A DNA stretch of 64,000 bases from Methanococcoides sp. AM1 (GTDB lineage Archaea; Halobacteriota; Methanosarcinia; Methanosarcinales; Methanosarcinaceae): NCBI RefSeq assembly GCF_900774055.1, contig NZ_CAAGSW010000003.1, forward strand, positions 62,001 through 126,000, given 5' to 3'. Positions 37,392 to 46,234 of the stretch are shown in pieces. The notes beneath the pieces are model-generated. The model saw only the letters and a list, made by a program, of their open reading frames with translations. It ran no database searches and was not told where the DNA came from. Numbering within the stretch: the stretch's first letter is position 1; every line of letters starts with the position of its first letter. A program made the translations under genes and the position numbers.

Positions 37392-39413
37392 TTGGTTTTA
37401 AACATAATGCAGGTTGATCAATCCGAATTAACGGATGGAGAAAAAAGGATAGCTAACAAGATAAAACAAATCTATAAGGACGCAAAATGGAATGCTTATC
37501 TCTATTATCAACCTCGCATAAAAAAGTGGAATCCAGACTTCATTTTGATTGATGAATACAAAGGCGTTTCGATTATTGAAGTCAAAGATTGGAGTTTGGA
37601 TTATGTCGATGAGATGAATCCATTGAATGCAGTTGTTAATGGTAACACTAGACATAATCCCATCTACAAAGCAAATCTCTATTTCAACGCTGCAAAGAGT
37701 AGGTTACAAAACCAAGCTTCATTGCTTGATGAGAAACGCGAGTTGAAATATGGCTTATATTCAAATGTAATTCTTCCTAATATTAAGTCACAAGAACTCG
37801 AAGAATACGAGGAATGTCTATTCCAACCCCCTTCAAAGTGCATAACATCTGAAAATATAACCGATCTTACAATCAACGATCTCTTTTCTGAAGAGGTTCA
37901 GTATATTAATGAATATAATTTTTCAGTTATGAGAAGCACCTTTTTCCCAGAAATTAAAGTCAAAACTGTACAAAAGGAGCTTTGGGAATATGGCCGAAAA
38001 AATACAACTGAGAATAGTATTATCAAAACCTTGGATGTTGAACAGGAAAAATTCGCTAGAAGAATTCCATATGGACATTACATGGTTTCTGGAATTCCAG
38101 GAAGTGGGAAAACTGTTATTCTTTTGGCTAGAGCTGTACACCTTGCCAGAGAAAATCCAAATTGGAAAATTAAGATTTTAACTTACAATAATTCACTCGC
38201 AGATAAGCTGAAAAGTAAGCTAAAATCAATCCACGAAGATTTAGATCTTATGGGAGTGAAGTATCAGAATATCGAAATTTCAACATTCCACAGCCTTGCA
38301 AAGTCAATTGCAGATGTTAGCATCATACCAGATCCGCTTCCAGATAAATATTGGGAATTAATATTGCCATACAAAGCAATCGAAAAAGCGCAAAATGTCC
38401 AACCAGTTTGTGATGCAATCTTAATCGATGAATATCAAGATTTCCATGATGCATGGATGAAGCTTTGCTTGCTATTATGTGAAAAACATGATTACAATGG
38501 TCAAAAAACTGAAAACATATTTTTAGCAGGCGACAGGCTGCAGAGTATCTACAATCCCTCAACTCATAACTGGAAGAGTTTGGGAATCAATATTGTAGGA
38601 CGATCTAAACTTCTAAAAACATCATATCGTTCCGGAAGTACTCATGTGAATCTGGCTTTAGATTATTTAATGGAAAATCCATCAACAAAAAAGGAAGTAG
38701 AGAACTTCTATGAAGGAAGAGATGGAATTTGTTGTAATTTTGATATTGACAACAATATAGAATTTATCAAAGGCAATTCCAAAGTCATCAATAATCTATT
38801 AGAAGATTTATTGAAAAATCCACAATACAATCCTAGTGATATTCTAGTATTGCTTCCGAACAATAATCTTCGCAACAAACTGTATCGAATGATGAATGAG
38901 AATATACAATCAAATTCTATAGCTTCAAAACATCTTGACGAAAATAAAATGAATTTTGTCACATACCACTCTGCTAAAGGTATTGAAGCTAAAGTTTGCA
39001 TCCTTGTCGATGTCGATAAAGTCAAAGACAAGAAACTTTTATACGTAGGAATGACTCGTGCTTCTGAAAAATTGATAATTCACTCTCCTGATTCAGAAGG
39101 TGGACCCGTTTTTAATGAGCTGATAGAATGCTACAACCAAGTGTCGTTTGATTCATCTTTATCCTTTGAAGATGAGAAAGCATTCGAATCTGCAAAACCA
39201 GTTAACAAATTAGAAGAAAATGATAAAAAATTCAATCTCAATATGATCAGAAAAGTTTACAAAAATGCATATCAGAAATGGACTCCTGATGAAGAATCAA
39301 AATTAACCAAAATGTACACTTCTGGGAAGAAAGTTAGTGAAATTGCTTCTGAGTTGGGAAGACAGAATGGTGGAATCAAAGCAAGACTCGAGAAGTTAGG
39401 TTTAATCAAATAA
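37392..39413 (+). CDS. NERD-UvrD-like DNA helicase with C-terminal HTH
   Basis: 673 aa. N-terminal NERD nuclease-like domain (about 10-130: NPDFILIDEYKGVSIIEVKDW), SF1 helicase with GIPGSGKT (234-241), DEYQD (346-350), FVTYHSAKGIEAK and YVGMTRASEKL, and a C-terminal SANT/HTH-like tail (about 628-673: WTPDEESKLTKMY...VSEIASELGR). The start is probably TTG at 37392 because GAGGGG lies 7 bases upstream; ATG 37407 is the alternative. A DNA-unwinding and cutting enzyme placed between two anti-phage-type loci; it may be a stand-alone defence gene. Confidence 0.85.
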   Translation: MVLNIMQVDQSELTDGEKRIANKIKQIYKDAKWNAYLYYQPRIKKWNPDFILIDEYKGVSIIEVKDWSLDYVDEMNPLNAVVNGNTRHNPIYKANLYFNAAKSRLQNQASLLDEKRELKYGLYSNVILPNIKSQELEEYEECLFQPPSKCITSENITDLTINDLFSEEVQYINEYNFSVMRSTFFPEIKVKTVQKELWEYGRKNTTENSIIKTLDVEQEKFARRIPYGHYMVSGIPGSGKTVILLARAVHLARENPNWKIKILTYNNSLADKLKSKLKSIHEDLDLMGVKYQNIEISTFHSLAKSIADVSIIPDPLPDKYWELILPYKAIEKAQNVQPVCDAILIDEYQDFHDAWMKLCLLLCEKHDYNGQKTENIFLAGDRLQSIYNPSTHNWKSLGINIVGRSKLLKTSYRSGSTHVNLALDYLMENPSTKKEVENFYEGRDGICCNFDIDNNIEFIKGNSKVINNLLEDLLKNPQYNPSDILVLLPNNNLRNKLYRMMNENIQSNSIASKHLDENKMNFVTYHSAKGIEAKVCILVDVDKVKDKKLLYVGMTRASEKLIIHSPDSEGGPVFNELIECYNQVSFDSSLSFEDEKAFESAKPVNKLEENDKKFNLNMIRKVYKNAYQKWTPDEESKLTKMYTSGKKVSEIASELGRQNGGIKARLEKLGLIK

Positions 39414-39742
39414 AAAATGTGGATTTTAAAACGCATCTTTGATTTTCGCTTAAGTTCCACTATAAAGTGGGATGAGGATTATCTCCGAAAGATGAAGTAG
39501 CAAATCTTTTACTTGTCCTATATAAGGGTGGACAATCTGAAATGAAATAATCAGGATATTTTTACAAGAGCTACTTTTGAAAAATTATCTTCAAAACAAG
39601 ACAAATTGAACCGAATATTCATTTCTCTCTTCTTCAATTACTGATACATCTCCTTCAAAGAAAATATACATCACTAACAAAAATCTATTTATTGCATAAC
39701 CAGAGAGTGATATGTAGAGTTTTATTCGAGGGGGTTCTTTTT
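39414..39742. other. Intergenic region before the CHAT gene
   Basis: About 330 bases with no supported gene. CTATATAAG at about 39518-39526 is a good TATA-box candidate, but lies 215 bases before the coding start, so any transcript would have a long leader. A second promoter nearer the gene is possible. Confidence 0.35.
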
Positions 39743-42097
39743 GTGGAGTGGGACAACAATGAGTTAGAAAAAGATGCTGAATTGCTTATAAATTTACTGA
39801 ATGATGAAAGCAAGAATATTCGAAGGAGTGCAGCAAAGGCTCTTGGTGAAATTGGAGATGTAAATGCAGTAGAACCTCTTATAAATTTACTGAATTATGA
39901 AAGCAAGGGAGTTCGGATTAGTGCAGCAAAGGCTCTTGGAATAATTGGAGATGAAAGAGCAGTAGAACCTCTTAATAATGCGCTGAAGGATGAAAGCAAG
40001 GGAGTTCGAATTAGTGCAGCAAAGGCTCTTCGTGAAATTGAAAGTGTAAGAGAATCCGAAACTTTTATTCAAACTATGAAAGTTTCTCCATCGATAGCTC
40101 GTCGCGCTCAACCAAAAGCATTCAAAATGTTTTCTCTCCCAGAAGAGGAATTCGAAGCAAATAAACCTAGAATAAAAGTAGTGGAATTTGATAAAGCAAG
40201 ATTCGAAGAGGTAATTGCGCACAAAGAGATTCCGAAACCTGAGATTAGACTTGTTGAGAAAGAAACTAGAAACCCTACTCCTCGATATGCTGATCTTACC
40301 TTTTTCCATTATAAAGGGAAAGTTCTTGGAGAAAAAATAGAAAAGGGCTATCCTCTACAAGCGGAAAAATGGCATTGTCTACAAGTTGCCGTGCGGGAAA
40401 AGCCTACTGGGATTTCATTTTTGGGAAAAAGGCAGGGAAGTATCAGGGAACCGAAACAGAAGCAAGATGTGACGGTTATGGTGACTGCGGAGGCAGAGGA
40501 TGAAAATGTTATTAGAATTGAGGAACCAGTGCAATACTTGAGGCTTCCTCCTCAGGGAGATTCTACGAAGAATGCTTACTTCAAAATAAAGCCTCTCTGC
40601 AAGACTTCAAGTTCTAATAATTTAGCCAAAATTAGAGTGCGTCTGTATTATGAGTTCAACATGCTCGAGGTTGATGTAATCAGTGCCGAAGTCGTAGGGA
40701 AAATGGATGACCCTACATGCTCCCAGCTGGAGCTGGAAAATCCTGTATCTTTCAAGCAAGAAAGGCTGGAGCGGGAATACGTGGATTTTGACTCTGTCCG
40801 GCCCAGGGTCATGCATATTGACATCAGCAGACGAAGGGAAAACTACTATTTTACATTCGCTTTTTACAAAGCCTTGAAACGAAAGGTCGAATTTTCAGCC
40901 CCTGTTCCCCTCTCTGAAAATGATTTGGAATCTGATCTGGTTTGCATCAGGAAGCTCTGGTATGACATCGCGCTGAGTGATACATTTTCTAATCAGGTTG
41001 AGGGGAATAAATTTGAATTTTACAAAAACATGCAGAAGCTTGCAAAGGAAGGGCGTGGTCTCTGGACAAAGCTTTTCCGGCAGGAAACAAACAGTGCCAT
41101 GTATAAAATAGGTAAGTGGCTGGAGAAACATCCCCTGGAAGAAGGGGGGATCATCCAAATTTCCATCCAGGAAGAAGCCTCTAATTTCGTCTTCCCTTGG
41201 GCTCTGCTCTATGACAGAGATGTGGCTAAGCGTGCATCCGAACTGGAATATGAAGGTTTCTGGGGTCTGCGATACTGCATCGAACAACAACCACCTGGAT
41301 ATTTCAGGTCTCCTATTGATGCCGAAAATCCTGTGCCTCTCAGGAAGCCTGATGAGCCTCATTCCTTCCAGAGCAGTCTTAAAATGGCTTTCATGCTATG
41401 GGAGAAGTTCAGGAATGCGAAAGAGCAAAAAACCCTTATGAAAAAGCTGGCCAAAGAAAGCAAGGGGACTTTTGAAGTTACTGGCCCTATTACAGATGAA
41501 GATAGCTGCTACGAACTCTTGGAAAACTGCAATTCCGATATACTATACTTCTACACTCATGGCTACACCCGACACAGAATGGCGGATGTAGGGGTGGGAC
41601 CGAATCTGGATTTTTTTGTGAAACAATATGAAAAGCTGGATCAAGATTCACCTCTGCGCAAAACCTATAAGCTGCTCTATGATAGCATAAAAAAAGGCAG
41701 TTTTGAACCTGAACGCTCCTGGATAGGGCTAAGCTATGGGAAACTCTACCTCCGTGAACTCTATGAACATGTGAGCAATTTTTACGCCAGTCCTCTAGTA
41801 ATCTTGAACATGTGTGAATCTGCCCAGGTAACACCTTCACTTTCTGATAGCTTTATCCATTTCTTCTTGGACCGGGGTGCCTGTGCAGTCTTAGGGACCG
41901 AATGTCCGATGACCGTTGAGTTTGCTCATCCATTTGCAGAAAAGTTCTTGGAAGACATACTTTCTGGAGAAGAGGTGGGCAAGGTCCTCCTTGAAGCAAG
42001 ATGGCATTTTGTAAAGCTTCACAATCCGCTAGGACTTGCTTACACACTTTTCGGCCCTGCTACAGTCTGCTTTAGTCCTCCTGTGCTATTGAAATGA
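39743..42097 (+). CDS. HEAT-repeat protein with C-terminal CHAT (caspase-like) protease domain
   Basis: 784 aa from GTG 39743, chosen because GAGGGGG ends 8 bases upstream. Residues about 10-115 form three HEAT/PBS-type repeats (IRRSAAKALGEIGD, VRISAAKALGIIGD, VRISAAKALREIE). The middle, about 150-360, is beta-rich and unassigned. The C-terminus is a CHAT protease with the dyad H606 in YTHGY and C691 in ILNMCESAQ, followed by GACAVLGTECP. CHAT enzymes act in bacterial cell-suicide and type III-E CRISPR (Csx29). The small gene 58 bases downstream is the likely partner. Confidence 0.85.
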   Translation: MEWDNNELEKDAELLINLLNDESKNIRRSAAKALGEIGDVNAVEPLINLLNYESKGVRISAAKALGIIGDERAVEPLNNALKDESKGVRISAAKALREIESVRESETFIQTMKVSPSIARRAQPKAFKMFSLPEEEFEANKPRIKVVEFDKARFEEVIAHKEIPKPEIRLVEKETRNPTPRYADLTFFHYKGKVLGEKIEKGYPLQAEKWHCLQVAVREKPTGISFLGKRQGSIREPKQKQDVTVMVTAEAEDENVIRIEEPVQYLRLPPQGDSTKNAYFKIKPLCKTSSSNNLAKIRVRLYYEFNMLEVDVISAEVVGKMDDPTCSQLELENPVSFKQERLEREYVDFDSVRPRVMHIDISRRRENYYFTFAFYKALKRKVEFSAPVPLSENDLESDLVCIRKLWYDIALSDTFSNQVEGNKFEFYKNMQKLAKEGRGLWTKLFRQETNSAMYKIGKWLEKHPLEEGGIIQISIQEEASNFVFPWALLYDRDVAKRASELEYEGFWGLRYCIEQQPPGYFRSPIDAENPVPLRKPDEPHSFQSSLKMAFMLWEKFRNAKEQKTLMKKLAKESKGTFEVTGPITDEDSCYELLENCNSDILYFYTHGYTRHRMADVGVGPNLDFFVKQYEKLDQDSPLRKTYKLLYDSIKKGSFEPERSWIGLSYGKLYLRELYEHVSNFYASPLVILNMCESAQVTPSLSDSFIHFFLDRGACAVLGTECPMTVEFAHPFAEKFLEDILSGEEVGKVLLEARWHFVKLHNPLGLAYTLFGPATVCFSPPVLLK

Positions 42098-42155
42098 ACT
42101 GTTTCTATGTAATTAAAACCGGAAAATTGAGAGAAACAAGTAAAGGAGTAAGAAA

Positions 42156-42641
42156 ATGTCAGAAATGAGTGAACAGTCTGAATTGAACATAGAGGCCAGA
42201 TTGGCCGTGGAGAAACTATTGAAAGCCGATGAAAACCAGCTTTATGTGGAGCTTGGCATCCGCTCTCAAGCGATCGCAAAAGATTTTGCTGTGAGTAGCG
42301 CTTTCGAGCCGGAAGTTGTTTATGAGGAAGCTGAGATGGGGTTCATTGACGACTTGAAGGAATTCGGAAAGCGAATCTATAGGCGACTGGAGCAAGAGAT
42401 GTACAACCTATTTTGCAAATCTACTGCAGAGGATGAAGAAGACCTTAAAAAGTTTGCCAACGCTTTCAATATTGGAGAGACTGAGGTTGCGGCAGTCATG
42501 ACTGCCCTACTTGTCACCCAGTTCGGCATGGCCCCGGCAGTTGCACCTGTAATAGCAGCACTTGTTATCAAACGTTTCTTCGACCCAGTCTACGAAGAGT
42601 TCTGCATATTCTGGGGTGAAAAAATCTCAGAAATAGACTGA
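42156..42641 (+). CDS. Small CHAT-associated protein with hydrophobic C-terminal segment
   Basis: 161 aa; start supported by AAAGGAG seven bases upstream. The N-terminal half is acidic and helical (YVELGIRSQAIAKDF), the middle basic and amphipathic (FGKRIYRRLEQEMYNLFC), and residues about 110-140 are hydrophobic with small residues (AAVMTALLVTQFGMAPAVAP). I do not know the family's function. Its proximity to the CHAT gene suggests a substrate, inhibitor or effector; the hydrophobic run could insert in membranes once released. That is inference. Confidence 0.65.
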   Translation: MSEMSEQSELNIEARLAVEKLLKADENQLYVELGIRSQAIAKDFAVSSAFEPEVVYEEAEMGFIDDLKEFGKRIYRRLEQEMYNLFCKSTAEDEEDLKKFANAFNIGETEVAAVMTALLVTQFGMAPAVAPVIAALVIKRFFDPVYEEFCIFWGEKISEID

Positions 42642-42864
42642 AAAGGAAAAAAGAATGTCAGATTGTGGTGTTTTAAAAAGAATCATAAATTTAATTCACT
42701 ATCTTTTCCTTTTTCGTTTGTCTATCTGACCATTCTTAAAGTAATTTATATATTTTGATGATTTAATTAATTGCTGTAAAATGACAATCAATCAGTGGTA
42801 ATATGGGAACATGACAATTAAAAATCCAAATGGGCTTTTCCAGAGAACATTTCAAAAACAAACC

Positions 42865-45800
42865 TCACTCCCCTTCCCACCACTCACAGATCCCCTTAAA
42901 ATCACAATAATAACAATTTGGCTCCCCATCAACCTCGAAGTCATCCTTCAAGACCCTTGCAACCACAGCATTGATCCCGTCCACCACAGCATCAATCCTC
43001 TCCTCATCTACATCCATCATCCGGAGCTCCTGGACCTCGGGGTTGACGTAAAGGAGGCCTGCTTTTACCGGGAGCTTGCCGTACATCTCCTTCACGGCCA
43101 GGCAATAGAGGGCTATCTGGACATCGTCCTTCAGCTTGTTCTTTGAGAGGGTGGTTTTGCCGGTCTTGTAGTCGATGACGATGTATTCGCCTTCCGGTGT
43201 CCGGTCTACCCTGTCGATGACTCCTCCGAAATGGGCACCGTTCAGGTCGAGGTCGAACCATTCTTCCACTGCAACGGTCTCGTTGGGATTGTCGGCTTCG
43301 AAGCGGAACCAGAAGTCCAGCATCTGCTTCATCTTGCCGTGTTCCTGTTGTTCCTGGGTTCTGGAAGGGTAGGCTGCAGGGTCCCAGATGTCATCCAGCA
43401 GCTTGTTGGCTGTGGAGATGTCAATGGATTCTCCCTTCATGTCCATTTGGGACAGTTGTTCGTAGACGGAGTGGACGTCTGTACCGACCTGGAAATAGGC
43501 CTTCTGCGGAGTGGGTATGTTGAGGACTGTCCCGTACTTGAACTTCAGCGGGCAGTCCTGGTATGTCTTGATCTTGGAAGCCGAGAATCTCATGTTCGGG
43601 TCCACAAGTGGCGGGATGTTGTTATCGATGAGGTCCTCCAGTTCCTGCGGTCCTTTCGGGTTGACCTGCAGGAAATCCTTTGCATCAAAGGCAGACAGGT
43701 TGCCTTCATCCTCGATCTCCCTCAGCTGGGCGAGGACCACAAGGGATTTCAGGGCCTGCTTTAATTGGCCCTGCTTTGAATACATGCTGAGCATCCGGAG
43801 GAACTCGTCCTTTTTCTTCATCAGGGGTGAGACATCCTCCACCTCGCTCTTCCTTTCGAACTGCTCTGCTTCGATATACTCGACCAGCGGATTTGAGGTG
43901 TACTCAAGCTGTGTGAGGAACTCGCTCGCAGAGACCTTCCGTTTGTTGCCTTCATACTTCTCAGGGAACACCAGGAAAAGCTCTTCCTTTGCCCTTGTCA
44001 TGGCAACATAGGCCAGCCTTCTTTCCTCCTCAAGGTGCAGCACCTTTTCATCCACATCCCTCTGCCTGCCCTTTGAGAGCGCTTTTGGCACGGTGAAGGC
44101 CTTTCTCCTGTAGGTCAGAGGAAGATGCCTGGTGGCCATGTCGCATACGAACACCACCTTTGCTTCCTTGCCCTTGGACTGGTGGATCGTCATCACCTTA
44201 ACAGTATCTTCATTACTGGACACTCCCTCGTCCAGGTCAAGCCCGAACACCAGCTCCAGATCCTCAACCACGGTTTCCAGCTCACTGCCGCCATCCACAA
44301 GCTCGAGGTCTTCTACAGTGGTGACAAGGGAGTTCAGGATGGAAATGTTCCTTCTGGATACCTGCGTATCCTCCTGCAACTGTGTCCTGTAGAAGTCGGT
44401 CTTCTCGGACAGCAGATGCTTCACAGTATCCGATGGCAGGTGGCTCTTCTTGTATTCTATCAGGTCATTGAGCCGGGACACGATGGACCTGATCAGGTCC
44501 TTCTGGCTGATGTCAAGCTCGTCAAGGTGGTAGAGCAGCACGGAATATATCCCGTCGCCTGTATCGCTGTCATCCCTGCTTATCTTCAATGCCTGGAGGT
44601 TGATCTTCTGCAGGTTGTGCTCGCTCACACCTTCCCTTGACAGTATCTTTGCAAAGGCTATCCCGTTGTTGAAAGGATCAGCTACTACATGGAGGTATGC
44701 CATTGCTTCCCTCACCACCGGGAAACGGTTCAGCTGGAGGCTACCGACAAATTCCACAGGGACCATCCTCTGCTTCAATGATTCGCTGAACTTCTTGCCG
44801 TCAGCCCTTTTCCGGGTAAGTATGAAGATCTCCCCCGGCCGGACACCGTCATTGATCATGTCCGTGATCTCTTCAGCAACCCACTCTGCCTCGCTCACAT
44901 CATCAGGTGCCTTGACCACCTTTACCTCACTCTTTTCACCATTGTGGGCTGTGAGTTTCTTCTCCTGCCTCTGCGGGTTGTTCGCGATAAGCTGCTGGGA
45001 GAGCTGTACGATCTGGGAGCTTGACCTGTAGTTCTTCTCAAGCGGGATCTTCTCAAGGGAGTGGTAGTATTCCTGCAACTGCTCTATGTTGGCAAGATAT
45101 GCTCCCCTGAAACGGTATATGCACTGGTCATCGTCAGCCACGCAGGTCAGGTTATTGCCATCTGCGATCAGGTGCACCAGGAACAGCTGTGCAAAGTTGG
45201 TGTCCTGGAACTCATCCACGAGAACATAGTCATACCTGGATCTTACCATGTTCCTGACAACATCATTCGTCTCAAGGAGGTTGCAGGCCATGGTGATCAT
45301 ATCGTCATAGTCAAGGAAACCATTGTCACTCTTGTACTGCTGGTAATGCTCATAGAATCTTGCAAGGTCGCTCAGCTTTAACAGGACATCCCTTTCACCT
45401 TCGTCGATACTCTCATCTTCCAGTTTCCTGCCTGCATATTCAGCCAGTTCTTCCGGAGATACCAGATGGTCTTTCAGCTGGGATACTCCTTCCAGCAGGC
45501 TGGTTATGAGGTCGTATGGCTGTGTAGGGATGGCAAGGTTCTGGAAATCGAAGGAATCGATGTTCTTGATCCCCCAGACGTGGGAGTGTTCCTTTGAGAT
45601 CAGCTTTGCGTTCTGGTTTATGCCAAGGTACAGGGAGAACTCACGTATCAGGTCGTTGCAGAATGAGTGGAAAGTGGAGACTGTGATGCCAGATCCGACG
45701 CCTATCTTGTTCTCGATCCTCTCCTGCATCTCTCCGGCTGCTTTTTCGGAGAAGGTGAGTGCCAGTATCTTTTCCGGGGAGAGGTTGTTTTCGGTGAGAT

Positions 45801-45921
45801 CGACCACTTTCTCTGTGATTGTGAATGTCTTTCCTGAGCCGGGGCCGGCGAGGATCAGGAGTGGGCCTTCGGTATATGTGACTGCTTTGAGTTGGTCCGG
45901 GTTGAGTTTGGTGGATGGCAA
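42865..45921 (-). CDS. UvrD-family helicase fused to Cys-rich RecB-like nuclease
   Basis: 1018 aa. Q-motif Q10, Walker A GPGSGKT (26-32), DEFQD (236-240), DDDQCIYRFRGA, and TIHQSKGKEAKVVF make a complete SF1A helicase. The C-terminal PD-(D/E)xK domain has GVIDRVDRTPEG, VIDYKTGKT and YCLAVKEMYG. Four cysteines, one in TYQDCPLKF and three in NCYYCDFKGIC, match the iron-sulfur staple of AddB/Cas4-type nucleases. It resembles a one-polypeptide AddAB-like end-processing enzyme. Convergent with the CHAT pair and divergent from the next kinase. Confidence 0.87.
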   Translation of the reverse strand: MPSTKLNPDQLKAVTYTEGPLLILAGPGSGKTFTITEKVVDLTENNLSPEKILALTFSEKAAGEMQERIENKIGVGSGITVSTFHSFCNDLIREFSLYLGINQNAKLISKEHSHVWGIKNIDSFDFQNLAIPTQPYDLITSLLEGVSQLKDHLVSPEELAEYAGRKLEDESIDEGERDVLLKLSDLARFYEHYQQYKSDNGFLDYDDMITMACNLLETNDVVRNMVRSRYDYVLVDEFQDTNFAQLFLVHLIADGNNLTCVADDDQCIYRFRGAYLANIEQLQEYYHSLEKIPLEKNYRSSSQIVQLSQQLIANNPQRQEKKLTAHNGEKSEVKVVKAPDDVSEAEWVAEEITDMINDGVRPGEIFILTRKRADGKKFSESLKQRMVPVEFVGSLQLNRFPVVREAMAYLHVVADPFNNGIAFAKILSREGVSEHNLQKINLQALKISRDDSDTGDGIYSVLLYHLDELDISQKDLIRSIVSRLNDLIEYKKSHLPSDTVKHLLSEKTDFYRTQLQEDTQVSRRNISILNSLVTTVEDLELVDGGSELETVVEDLELVFGLDLDEGVSSNEDTVKVMTIHQSKGKEAKVVFVCDMATRHLPLTYRRKAFTVPKALSKGRQRDVDEKVLHLEEERRLAYVAMTRAKEELFLVFPEKYEGNKRKVSASEFLTQLEYTSNPLVEYIEAEQFERKSEVEDVSPLMKKKDEFLRMLSMYSKQGQLKQALKSLVVLAQLREIEDEGNLSAFDAKDFLQVNPKGPQELEDLIDNNIPPLVDPNMRFSASKIKTYQDCPLKFKYGTVLNIPTPQKAYFQVGTDVHSVYEQLSQMDMKGESIDISTANKLLDDIWDPAAYPSRTQEQQEHGKMKQMLDFWFRFEADNPNETVAVEEWFDLDLNGAHFGGVIDRVDRTPEGEYIVIDYKTGKTTLSKNKLKDDVQIALYCLAVKEMYGKLPVKAGLLYVNPEVQELRMMDVDEERIDAVVDGINAVVARVLKDDFEVDGEPNCYYCDFKGICEWWEGE

Positions 45922-46234
45922 GATCGGGTACCCCTTTGTAGTTCTGGTTTGGAAAATGTTCTATAAGGGGTTACAGATTTTAGGAGTGTTATAGTTTGCT
46001 ATTTTGTCTTGGGAGTTGAGTTTATTTCCAGCGTTTGATCTGTGTACCAGCTTTCATTAATATCCTCATATATGAAGCAAAATTCCAATAGTGACTACCC
46101 GTTCACTCCAAATTTACATATAAATGAAAAGTTTTAGGAAAGGCTAAATTATTACCAAAACACGTATATAAGTTAACACTGTTCATCCCGCATCTAATAC
46201 CTCAGGCAACAATATAATCCTACGAGTTTTTGAA
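45922..46234. other. Divergent promoter region
   Basis: About 310 bases between the helicase and the histidine kinase, transcribed away from each other. ACGTATATAAG at about 46163-46173 is a strong TATA box for the kinase, some 60 bases before its ATG. No ORF or repeat was seen. Confidence 0.45.

Noticed and set aside
43231-44640. Long plus-strand ORFs inside the UvrD-nuclease gene
   Set aside because: They are shadow frames of a clearly conserved minus-strand helicase and contain no recognised domain.
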